The notes below the pieces were generated by a model. The model made no database searches. It worked only from the letters and a program-made list of their open reading frames with translations, and was not told the origin of the DNA. Below, in pieces: positions 8,423-16,473 of a stretch of 64,000 bases of DNA. Origin of the DNA: Gynuella sp050296195 (lineage in GTDB: Bacteria; Pseudomonadota; Gammaproteobacteria; Pseudomonadales; Natronospirillaceae); the NCBI RefSeq assembly GCF_050296195.1, contig NZ_JBNKRB010000054.1, one strand, 5' to 3'. The translations under genes and the position numbers were made by a program. Every line of letters begins with the position of its first letter. Position 1 is the stretch's first letter.

Positions 8423-9772
8423 ATGAATAATAGTAAGTCGTTTTATCTATCTATATGGCGATGGCATTTCTACGCGGGTTTATATGTCGTCCCTTTTATG
8501 ATCATGCTATCAGTCACAGGGCTGATGATGTTGTACGCCCCGAAACTGGAAAGATGGCTTCATGCCGATCTATTTTACCTACCGTATGACCGGCATGGTT
8601 CCATGAGCTATGAAGCGCAGACCAGACTGGTGGCCGATCACTACCCGGACGCCACTATCAAGTACCTCTATGTCACTCAAGGACCGCACGATGCCACCCG
8701 GTTTCAACTGAGCCGTCCGGATGAAGACTTCTGGGTATTCGTTGATCCGGTCGCAGAACGGATACTGGGTGATCTCAGTATCACTCATTCCTTATATGCC
8801 TGGGCCGATGATACGCATGGCACTTTTATGTTGGGATTGACAGGAGACTGGATGATTGAGATTGCCACCAGTCTGACAATTCTGCTAATCGTGACGGGGG
8901 TTTTTCTCTGGTGGCCGCGAGGTAATAAGTCCCTGTTTCAGGCGTTGCGTATTCGTTTTGGGGGCAATCGCAGTATGTGGCGTGATATACACTCGGTATC
9001 CGGGATATTGCTGTCTGTATTTTTGTTGTTTTTCTGTATTTCCGGGCTTTCCTGGACCAGTGTCTGGGGCGCTAAACTCGTTCAGGCCTGGAGTACTTTT
9101 CCAATGGAAAAAAGTGCTGCAAATGTTTCTTCTGTACTGACACATGATGAGTTAAATCGTCAAGGGCTTAAGCAGATTCCATGGAATCTGGAACAAGCGC
9201 CCATGCCGGAGTCCCTGGTAATGGATGGTTCCAGTGTATCGTTGGACAATCTGGTCGTAAGATCCCGGTCGATGGGATTCAGTCGTTTCCAGTTACATTT
9301 TCCTGTAGGTGATACCGGCGTATATACAGCGACCGCCAGTAGTATGGGGCGCGATATCGAGAATGCCACCGATGATCGAACCATACACTTTGATCGCTAC
9401 AATGGAGCGGTGCTGGCTGATATTGGTTATGAGGACTACAACTGGTTTGCAAAAAGCATGGCGATAGGTATAGCGCTGCATATGGGGCAAATGGGGTGGT
9501 GGAATCTGCTGTTGTGCACGTTCTATTGCGTCGGCGTATTGGGGTTGTGCATCACCGGTGTGATTATGTGGTGGCAAAGAAGACCAGGTAAGTTACTGGT
9601 TCTAGGTGCTCCTCCGATGCCCAAAGATCTTCGGCGCTGGCAGCATGCGACATGGTTGTTGTTACCATTATCGCTGCTTTTTCCTATGGCAGCAGCGACA
9701 ATGATTACCATGCTGGCAATTGACTTTATCGCAAGCCGGTGGATACCACAGGTACATACTCTGTATCGTTAA
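8423..9772 (+). CDS. PepSY-domain membrane protein (PiuB-like, iron-uptake associated)
   Basis: 449 residues with the layout of PepSY-associated membrane proteins: an N-terminal helix WRWHFYAGLYVVPFMIMLSVTGLMM preceded by SFYLSIW, a periplasmic PepSY segment (about 45-140), a second helix around 150-170 (TSLTILLIVTGVFLWWP), a third at about 190-215, a second periplasmic region, and C-terminal helices ending VGVLGLCITGVIMWWQRRP. Conserved His residues sit in helix 1 and at GIALHMGQMGWWN. Proteins of this type are found beside siderophore receptors and are thought to serve as reductases or accessory factors in iron uptake. No receptor lies nearby here. Confidence 0.8.
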   Translation: MNNSKSFYLSIWRWHFYAGLYVVPFMIMLSVTGLMMLYAPKLERWLHADLFYLPYDRHGSMSYEAQTRLVADHYPDATIKYLYVTQGPHDATRFQLSRPDEDFWVFVDPVAERILGDLSITHSLYAWADDTHGTFMLGLTGDWMIEIATSLTILLIVTGVFLWWPRGNKSLFQALRIRFGGNRSMWRDIHSVSGILLSVFLLFFCISGLSWTSVWGAKLVQAWSTFPMEKSAANVSSVLTHDELNRQGLKQIPWNLEQAPMPESLVMDGSSVSLDNLVVRSRSMGFSRFQLHFPVGDTGVYTATASSMGRDIENATDDRTIHFDRYNGAVLADIGYEDYNWFAKSMAIGIALHMGQMGWWNLLLCTFYCVGVLGLCITGVIMWWQRRPGKLLVLGAPPMPKDLRRWQHATWLLLPLSLLFPMAAATMITMLAIDFIASRWIPQVHTLYR

Positions 9773-10090
9773 TTAAATGAACTTATGAATAATGTTGGTG
9801 AACGGATTGTTCGTTGTCTGTTTGTGCTGCGAATGGAATGTAAAGCTTCCTCGTAAAAAGGCTCATTCATGATCTATAAACGACTGTTTTAGGCGGGGCA
9901 CATCCTGTGCCTCAGTCTTTAACGGTGGGCCTGTCCAAATCCACTCAGAGTGGGTGAGTCACAGGTTGTCGCCTGCCCTGAATTCCTCGCCAACATTATT
10001 CTGGGAGCTTATCCATTACCGCCAATGAATACTCCTTGTAACAAACCCAATTTAAATAAATCCCTGAAGGCTCACACATAGTGTGCGGGC

Positions 10091-10138
10091 TACATAACGT
10101 CTGAAACAAGCCGTGCTCATTTCAGATGCTTGATGGGT
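10091..10138 (+). repeat. dispersed short repeat, copy 1
   Basis: A 48-base stretch that aligns without gaps to 37641-37688 at 35 of 48 positions. Its core forms an inverted repeat, TCTGAAA...TTTCAGA; the other copy has TTGAAA...TTTCAA, so at least one pair differs in both strands together (C-G here, T-A there), which supports a conserved stem. Confidence 0.4.
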
Positions 10139-10320
10139 TGTCCAACCCGAACTTCCTTCGATGATGATGTTTGCTACATGGAGCTTATTCGACCATCAGG
10201 GCATAGTTTTGCATAACCATAATTCAGTGCATTGTGTAATCATGATAACGTTTTCGGGGCTGTTATTAGTTGGGTTTCGCTTCGGGAAGCTTTTTCCGCG
10301 GTTTTAGTCCGCTTTTGTGT

Positions 10321-10365
10321 CTAGGGAATCTCTGAAAAATAGGCCATTTTTCAGAGATTCCCTAG
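10321..10365. repeat. perfect 45-bp palindromic element
   Basis: Two perfectly complementary 20-base arms (10321-10340 and 10346-10365) around the 5-base centre AGGCC. The outer end reads CTAGGGAATCTCTG. A decayed copy lies at 37515-37559 and a half copy at 27766-27780. The shape is that of two insertion-sequence termini joined head to head or a tiny palindromic mobile element (inference). There is no T-run, so a simple terminator is less likely. Confidence 0.7.
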
Positions 10366-11587
10366 ACTGACGCTCTCATATGTCAAGGTGTTCCGTTACT
10401 GGTACTTTGAGATGAATGTTTTGTGGCTCAGTTGTTTTATTTTAATTGAAACTTCTGGCGCAGACGTGAGGTCGAATATATCGTTTGAATATGAGTTGGC
10501 TTAGGGATTTTTGGTTGGTGTGCAAATAAATGACAGATTTTTTAGCGACGACTATATTGCTGAAACGATTTACGCATCTGAGGGGTAAGCCTTATAGAGG
10601 TTAGGTGTTTTTTAAGATGATCCATACATGCAAAATGTGCTCTACAATGTAAGGCATGATGTTCAGAGAAGTCTCGTATTTCTTACATCGCGCTGACTCT
10701 AAGAGCTTTTTTATGATGACATGGATAATTTTAAAATAGCGGACATTCAAAATTTCTGGATTCCAATGATAGTAATTTACTTTGATGTTACTGTAGTAAA
10801 AATCATTTTAACCCTGTTCAAGAAGTATTAGGGATGAAAGGTAAAAGAAAAAATGAATCCAGGTTGTACCGATCGATTGTGGTGGTCTTGTATTGTTTCG
10901 TAGAGAGTCAGTAAACGACTGTCGCGTTGTGTATGCACATAAAAATAATAATGTATTGATAGTTGCTGTGGTCAGCTGAGTGGTGGAAGTGTCTTTTTAT
11001 GAAACCATTTCCCTGTTATTTCACTTATTTTATAGGTTTTCTATTTTTAGTTTGGCGGTTTATAAAAGGTCTTCGCTGACGTCAACCAGCAAGATCCATT
11101 TTTTAGGTTCATAGATAACGACGAGAAGTACTTGATAGCGACAGGGGGTCGCTATTAAATTGGCAATTCACGAACAATAATATCCATAATTCCTGGACAA
11201 AACGGTCATTCTATATGGAAGATCGTGAAACCAAAAAGAATTTTACGTCCCGGAAGTTATGAAAGCAGATAAATTGCTGTTGAACATGCTTTCGCCAAAA
11301 CGTTCGGTAGTATGGTAGTAACACAAATACACTTAAAACTTCTTATACCGCCGTTGAATGCCAAACATTAAATGCTTAATGTGCATCCTTTTTTAGGTGG
11401 TTTTCATGTTGCATTTATGTTGTTGGCGTGAAGTGGTTGTTTATTCAAGGTGTCTGCTGTGTCGTATCGGTTTCGTCTGATGTCTGGATTTTTGTCGTCA
11501 TTTATGTGATAGAAAAGTAAATGTTGTGGCCATAAAAGAGGCTTGGTTTATGATTTTTATGGTCGTAAAAAGACATGGGAGTGTTTT

Positions 11588-13015
11588 GTGAGTATTGAAA
11601 AAGCTCTTCGATTTTTAAGTAAGCGGCAATTGTCGTGCTTATTGTTGAAAATATACGGAAAATATACATATATCAACGAAATAATAGATCACTATGTTGA
11701 AGAAGTTATGCTTGATGAGGATGGTGATGATACTCAAAAAGTATTCAATTCCATCCATCGGCAAATTCGCGCATGCGCCTCAGAAAGTGAGTTTGTTGAC
11801 TGGCAGTCGGTATATGGCTTTGTTGAAGAGTTAGAGAATTTACTCATTGATATCAATACCCGTATGCGTCAGCTGCATGCGGGCAAGGCGCTGATACTCC
11901 TGGAAATGTTGTTGGATCACTGTGAGGACATACGTGGTCATTGTGATGACTCCGACGGTGAAATCACCCGTTTTTTTAAGCGTTCTATTGACGTATGGCT
12001 GGATATAGCTGCCCAGGTGCGTAGTAATTCATCACAGGATAATGTGGATTGGGTGGCCAAGGTGTTGTTTTATTTCGATCACAATGATTATGGCTGCTTT
12101 GACGACATCATTAGTCACAGTTATATCCTGCTCAGTGAGGCAGAATTGAGGCAGTTGGCCAGCAGATTTGAACATCAGCTACAAAGGGCCATGAATATTG
12201 ATCCGAATGATCTTTCCTATCTTGTTGGTTTAAATCGTAATACGTCTCTCGCTGTCAATGGTCTTAAGTCTGTGGCTGAAGCACTGGCAGATATCTCGCT
12301 GTTTGAGTCAGCCACTTTCCTTGGGGATAATAAAGCGACAGAAATCCAAATGAGCAGTGTTGTGGAATTTGCGCTTGATATCGAAAATTATGAGCGTGCC
12401 CATTTTTGGCTCGATCAACCAGGCTGGGATACTGCTAGTGAGCAACATCGAGCGCTCAGTATTCAGTTGCTGCAGGCCAAAGGTGATATCAATCAGATTA
12501 AACTGAGTTTACGCAGTGAGTTTGAAGCTGATCCCAGCTATTCTCATCTCGTTGCTTATTGGAAGATTGCTTCGGCGGAAGAAGTTCCTCTGATTCAGGA
12601 AACAGTGAATGAGATTGCCCGGCAAATGACCGATGCCAATGATGCAATTAACATGTTGCTGTTGACCGGCAATGTGCAGACAGCGGCTGACGTTTTGATC
12701 TCTGCCGGTAAGTGCGTTCGGTTATCTGATAAACATATGATCCGGGATTGGTTGGCTTCATTCGAACTGCACCAACAGGCTTTGGCGATGGTCGTCTGTT
12801 ATCGAGCGTTGATTGACAATATTCTCACTATGGAACAGTCCCAATATTATACCCAGGCAATCGAATACCTGTGTCGGTTGTTGGAACTTGATAACAATGG
12901 ACTTGACTACCAGGAACTGGAAAACCACCCTCAGTATATGCAGCAGTTACAAAACCGACACTGGCGGCAAAGGAGTTTTTGGAAGCGGACCGGTTGTCCA
13001 AAAAACATGGTTTGA
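11588..13015 (+). CDS. DUF6880-like protein of unknown function, C-terminus apparently frameshifted
   Basis: 475 residues from a GTG at 11588 that has GGAG at 11578-11581; a TTG at 11543 is the upstream alternative. Largely alpha-helical and acidic, repeat-like in the middle, with FYFDHNDYGCFDDII near residue 165, resembling the DUF6880 group (tentative). The last 20 residues (RHWRQRSFWKRTG...) look unlike the rest. One base back in frame from about 12952, the DNA encodes KPTLAAKEFLEADRLSKK and ends at a TGA at 13057-13059, a far more natural C-terminus. A lost A in the AAAA at 12951-12954, or an assembly error, would explain it. Function unknown. Confidence 0.65.
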   Translation: MSIEKALRFLSKRQLSCLLLKIYGKYTYINEIIDHYVEEVMLDEDGDDTQKVFNSIHRQIRACASESEFVDWQSVYGFVEELENLLIDINTRMRQLHAGKALILLEMLLDHCEDIRGHCDDSDGEITRFFKRSIDVWLDIAAQVRSNSSQDNVDWVAKVLFYFDHNDYGCFDDIISHSYILLSEAELRQLASRFEHQLQRAMNIDPNDLSYLVGLNRNTSLAVNGLKSVAEALADISLFESATFLGDNKATEIQMSSVVEFALDIENYERAHFWLDQPGWDTASEQHRALSIQLLQAKGDINQIKLSLRSEFEADPSYSHLVAYWKIASAEEVPLIQETVNEIARQMTDANDAINMLLLTGNVQTAADVLISAGKCVRLSDKHMIRDWLASFELHQQALAMVVCYRALIDNILTMEQSQYYTQAIEYLCRLLELDNNGLDYQELENHPQYMQQLQNRHWRQRSFWKRTGCPKNMV

Positions 13016-13053
13016 AGGATTTTGAATATGGACGTCTTTGTCGTCGATCACAA

Positions 13054-14256
13054 TTATGATTCGGTTGCGTAGGTTTTGTTTTTTCCAAGTAAGCAGGTGA
13101 TTGCTTTGTCCAGTCCCTGAACGGTCAGCGGAAACATTCGTCCTTCCATCAGTTGTTGAATAGTGCCTATCGTTTGAGTGTAGTGCCAGTAGGGCTCCGG
13201 AGTTGGATTAAGCCAGACGCTGCGGCTGAAGTGTTGTTTTAGCTGTTCAAAACAAACGTTGCCCGGACGGGTGTTCATAAAATCAATGCTGCCATAGGCG
13301 GCGCTGATTTCATACGGTGCCATGGAGGCGTCACCAACGAATATCGCTTTATAATCCGGGCTGTAGGTTCGGGTGATGTTTTCCAGAGCAATACTCTGAT
13401 GCCGCAGCATGTGTGCGTCTTTCCAGAGGTGGTCGTAAATAAAGTTATGGAAGTAGAAATGCTCCAGATGTTTGAACTCGCTGCGACAGGCCGAAAACAA
13501 TGTTTCGCATATCTTGACGTGGCTGTCCATTGAGCCGCCGATATCAAAGAATACCAGCACTTTAACAGCGTTATGTCGTTCCGGTTGGGTGCGTATATCC
13601 AGTAGGCCGGCATTACGTGCGGTACACCGGATCGTATCGTCGAGATTGAGTTCTTCATGGGCACCGCTGCGAGCAAAGCGTCGCAGTTTTCGCAGCGCCA
13701 GTTTGATGTTGCGGGTGTCGAGTTCTGTACTGTCATCCAGGTTGCGGTATTGCCGTTGTTGCCAGACTTTCATGGCCCGTTGCTGGCCGCCAGGTCCGCC
13801 GATACGAACCCCGCCGGGATTATAACCTCCGTGACCAAAGGGACTGGTACCACCGGTACCTATCCAGCGATGACCACCCTGGTGGCGCTCCTGTTGTTGT
13901 TTAAGCCGTTCCTCTAATGCTTTCATGAGTGCTTCGGGCCCACCCAGTGCTTCAATTTGTGCGCGTTCTTCAGCGCTGAAATGGCGTTCAAGTTCGAGGC
14001 GCAACCAATCTGCGGGAATCTCACCACCAAGTGGATCAGGCATGGCTTCCAGACCCTGATAAAAATGCTGAAACGCCTGATCGAATCGATCATACTGGGT
14101 TTCATCCTTGACCAGGCATAAACGTGCCAGTTGGTAAAAACCATCCATATCGAAACGGCTTAACCCTGCCTGCAGCGCTTCATGCAGAGTCAGTAACTCC
14201 TTGGGAGTCACTTTCAGACCATGTTGGCGCAGGGTCGAGAAGAAGCGGATCAGCAT
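13054..14256 (-). CDS. CoxE-like VWA-domain protein
   Basis: 400 residues. The N-terminal half (about 1-150) is helical, starting MLIRFFSTLRQHGLKVTPKE, typical of CoxE-like proteins paired with MoxR ATPases. A Gly-rich linker (about 145-165) is followed by a von Willebrand A domain whose metal site is VLVFFDIGGSMDSHV, with the variant DIGGS in place of DxSxS. Its start codon overlaps the stop of the MoxR gene by one base, so both are co-translated. Such pairs act as chaperones in metal-cofactor or complex maturation; the client is unknown. Confidence 0.85.
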   Translation of the reverse strand: MLIRFFSTLRQHGLKVTPKELLTLHEALQAGLSRFDMDGFYQLARLCLVKDETQYDRFDQAFQHFYQGLEAMPDPLGGEIPADWLRLELERHFSAEERAQIEALGGPEALMKALEERLKQQQERHQGGHRWIGTGGTSPFGHGGYNPGGVRIGGPGGQQRAMKVWQQRQYRNLDDSTELDTRNIKLALRKLRRFARSGAHEELNLDDTIRCTARNAGLLDIRTQPERHNAVKVLVFFDIGGSMDSHVKICETLFSACRSEFKHLEHFYFHNFIYDHLWKDAHMLRHQSIALENITRTYSPDYKAIFVGDASMAPYEISAAYGSIDFMNTRPGNVCFEQLKQHFSRSVWLNPTPEPYWHYTQTIGTIQQLMEGRMFPLTVQGLDKAITCLLGKNKTYATES

Positions 14257-15095
14257 CAGCGGCGACTCATAAAGGCCAGCCGCTCCAGCAGCTGCACATC
14301 CTGTTCATTTTTCAATAATGCACCGTACAGCGGTGGCAGAGCTTCACGGATACCACCTTCTTTCAGGGTGTTGGTTGCGAGCCGGTCACTGATCAGCAAC
14401 TTGAGCCAGTCGATCAGCTCCGAAGTGGACGGTGGTTTTTTCAAGCCGGGGACCTCGCGAACCTGAAAAAAGATGCGTAAGGCATCACTGACCAGGTCTG
14501 TTTCGATATTAGCAAAGTGAACATCGATGATGGCTTTCAGGGTATCGGCGTCGGGAAACTGGATGTAGTGAAAAAAGCAGCGGCGCAGAAAAGCATCGGG
14601 CAGCTCCTTCTCGTTGTTGGAAGTAATGATAACCACCGGGCGCTGCCGGGCTTTGATGGTTTCACCGGTTTCATATACATGGAATTCCATGCGATCGAGC
14701 TCAACCAGCAGATCGTTAGGAAACTCGATGTCAGCCTTGTCTATTTCATCGATTAACAGCACTGACCGCTGTTCACTGGTGAAAGCCTCCCAGAGTTTTC
14801 CAGGTTTGATGTAGTTGCCAATCTCGTGAACCCGGTCATCGCCAAGCTGGCTGTCACGCAGTCTCGATACCGCGTCATATTCATAGAGCCCCTGCTGCGC
14901 CCGGGTGGTGGACTTGATATGCCACTGGACCAGCGGCATGCTCAGGCTGGCAGCGATTTCCTCGGCCAACATTGTCTTGCCGGTACCAGGCTCACCTTTC
15001 ACCAGCAAGGGGCGCTCCAGCATCATTGCCGCATTGACTGCCAGTCGCAACTCCTGGCTGGCGATATAACGGTCAGAACCGGTGAAGTCGTTCAT
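14256..15095 (-). CDS. MoxR-family AAA+ ATPase
   Basis: 279 residues of the MoxR branch of AAA+ proteins: Walker A GEPGTGKT (about 36-43), Walker B SVLLIDEIDKAD (about 112-124), sensor 1 VVIITSNNEKELPDAFLRRC with the arginine finger, and a lid domain at the C-terminus. It forms a two-gene unit with the CoxE-like VWA protein downstream. It is expected to remodel a partner protein complex together with the VWA protein. A 9-bp hairpin lies about 45 bases upstream of the start. Confidence 0.9.
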   Translation of the reverse strand: MNDFTGSDRYIASQELRLAVNAAMMLERPLLVKGEPGTGKTMLAEEIAASLSMPLVQWHIKSTTRAQQGLYEYDAVSRLRDSQLGDDRVHEIGNYIKPGKLWEAFTSEQRSVLLIDEIDKADIEFPNDLLVELDRMEFHVYETGETIKARQRPVVIITSNNEKELPDAFLRRCFFHYIQFPDADTLKAIIDVHFANIETDLVSDALRIFFQVREVPGLKKPPSTSELIDWLKLLISDRLATNTLKEGGIREALPPLYGALLKNEQDVQLLERLAFMSRR

Positions 15096-15138
15096 GCGTG
15101 TCTCTTGTACAGGTTGTTGAGTTTAGAACAGTGTAAAA

Positions 15139-15175
15139 CCCCGACAGGTTAACTCAAGATCTTGTCGGGCTTTTT
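15139..15175 (+). terminator. intrinsic-terminator-like hairpin
   Basis: Stem CCCGACA (15140-15146) with TGTCGGG (15163-15169), extended by G-T and G-C pairs, a 12-base loop, then C and TTTTT. On the + strand it looks like an intrinsic terminator, but no + strand gene lies directly upstream; on the - strand it is in the leader of the MoxR gene and is followed by GGTTTT. Confidence 0.4.
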
Positions 15176-15390
15176 GCCATTCGGTGGGTAATCGTGCATT
15201 AGTCGCATGAATTGGTGAGATTTGTGAGCGCTGAGGCATTGCCAGTCTTGACGAAGGTAAACGGATGGACTGCTATGGTATGTGCGAGAGCATGATCGGT
15301 GGCGGTCCGTTTTGTCAGTGAATTCAAAAATGCCGTCAGAATTGAGTGGTCGCTCGCGGTTAGTGCTCTGCTGATCTGGGGTTGGTTGTA

Positions 15391-15412
15391 ATAGTATACA
15401 ATATATAGTATA
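15391..15412. promoter_or_regulatory. possible operator: paired ATAGTATA repeats
   Basis: Two exact direct copies of ATAGTATA spaced 14 bases start to start in an AT-rich segment about 55 bases before the lipoprotein gene. The position fits a promoter or a repressor site. AT-rich repeats arise easily, so this is tentative. Confidence 0.25.
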
Positions 15413-15465
15413 TAAATTTTTTATATCAAAAATACTGCGCAGGAGCGCTAAGAGGAAGAGTAACC

Positions 15466-16422
15466 ATGAGATTGAAGATTGCTTATTTGCTGGCAGGTTG
15501 CACGGTCACTTTGTTGGCCGCCTGTGCGCCGATGAAAGCCCACGAGACGGAACAGGCTATGCCAAAACCGGCAGTGGCAGTAACCGCGAATCCTGATCAT
15601 GAGGCTATGCTGCGCAGTGTAGATCCCCAACTGGCGGCCAACAAACAATTGGTTTACGACATGTGGCGGACGCTGTTGGATGCCCATGATGTGGAAGCCG
15701 GTAAAAAATATCTTGCCCCTGGCTATATTCAGCATAATCCCAATATCGATACCGGACGCGATGCCATTCTGGCTGCCATCCGTTCGTTTGGCGCTGCCAA
15801 GCCAATACCGGACCGTATCCAGGAGGATCTGGTTGCGATTGTGGCTGAAAAAGACTTGGTGGTGCTCGTGTTTGCGGCTGAACACCATGAACCGCGTGCG
15901 TATACAACTACTTGGTTTGATATGTTCCGGGTCGACAATGGAGTCATCACTGAGCATTGGGATAACGGTACACTCGCTCCAGGCAGTGTTGCTGGTCGTT
16001 ATGTTCCGGTAGTGGAAAACCCCGATCAACAGGCGGTACTGAGTAGTCACGATGTCAAACTGGCCGCCAACAAACGTCGGGTATATGACATGTGGAGAGT
16101 GCTGTTGGATGCTCAGCAGGTTGAGGAAGCTCCGAAGTATCTCGCTGAAAACTATATTCAGCACAACCCTCTGGCCAATACCGGACTCTCTGGATTTATG
16201 GATTTTTTCCGTCAATTTGCTCAGCCAAAGGCTGTTCAGCCAACCTTGGATGGATTAGTGAATATGGTGGCAGAGGGTGATCTGGTGGTGCTGGCAACAG
16301 TGGCCAGTGACAAGGACGCTAATGGCCACCCTTATACTACCACCTGGTTTGATATGTTCCGGGTTAAAGGGACGAAAATGGTAGAACACTGGGATACTGC
16401 TACCATACCGGTTTCACAATAG
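15466..16422 (+). CDS. lipoprotein with two tandem SnoaL-like domains
   Basis: 318 residues. A lipoprotein signal peptide ends at LLAAC, so Cys20 would be lipidated. The mature protein is an internal duplication of a SnoaL/NTF2-like domain: LAANKQLVYDMWRTLLDAHD (about 50-69) and LAANKRRVYDMWRVLLDAQQ (about 193-212) start the two units, each followed by YIQHNP, a conserved acidic/His pocket and TTTWFDMFRV. Single-domain relatives are annotated as polyketide-cyclase-like or nuclear-transport-factor-2-like proteins; the reaction of these exported forms is unknown. Alone between a divergent MoxR-like operon and a convergent peroxidase operon. Confidence 0.85.
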   Translation: MRLKIAYLLAGCTVTLLAACAPMKAHETEQAMPKPAVAVTANPDHEAMLRSVDPQLAANKQLVYDMWRTLLDAHDVEAGKKYLAPGYIQHNPNIDTGRDAILAAIRSFGAAKPIPDRIQEDLVAIVAEKDLVVLVFAAEHHEPRAYTTTWFDMFRVDNGVITEHWDNGTLAPGSVAGRYVPVVENPDQQAVLSSHDVKLAANKRRVYDMWRVLLDAQQVEEAPKYLAENYIQHNPLANTGLSGFMDFFRQFAQPKAVQPTLDGLVNMVAEGDLVVLATVASDKDANGHPYTTTWFDMFRVKGTKMVEHWDTATIPVSQ

Positions 16423-16473
16423 CCTCAGAGTTAATCGGCAGCTGTTTTTGGATACTCAGCTGCCGGACTTGGA

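Larger units (their letters stand above)
9773..11587. other. 1.8-kb gene-free region with hairpins and a repeat
   Basis: No open frame of 60 codons or more and no recognisable gene remnant. It is more AT-rich toward the right end. It holds a perfect 45-bp palindrome (10321-10365), a repeat shared with 37.6 kb (10091-10138), and an 8-bp-stem hairpin at 11135-11155 (ATAGCGAC/GTCGCTAT). It may be decayed coding sequence or host untranslated RNAs; neither can be shown from the sequence. Confidence 0.6.
15096..15465. other. intergenic promoter region between divergent moxR-like gene and SnoaL-like lipoprotein gene
   Basis: Contains a hairpin at 15139-15175 and, just upstream of the rightward gene, an AT-rich segment with two direct copies of ATAGTATA (15391-15398 and 15405-15412, 14 bases apart). 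No coding potential seen. Confidence 0.5.

Noticed and set aside
10321..10365. Reading the 45-bp palindrome as an ordinary terminator of the PepSY gene
   Set aside because: It lies 550 bases past the stop, has no T-run, and a homologous decayed copy exists elsewhere.
12945..12960. Programmed -1 frameshifting in the DUF6880-like gene
   Set aside because: The bases around the A-run do not form an X XXY YYZ heptamer in the zero frame and no downstream structure stands out.
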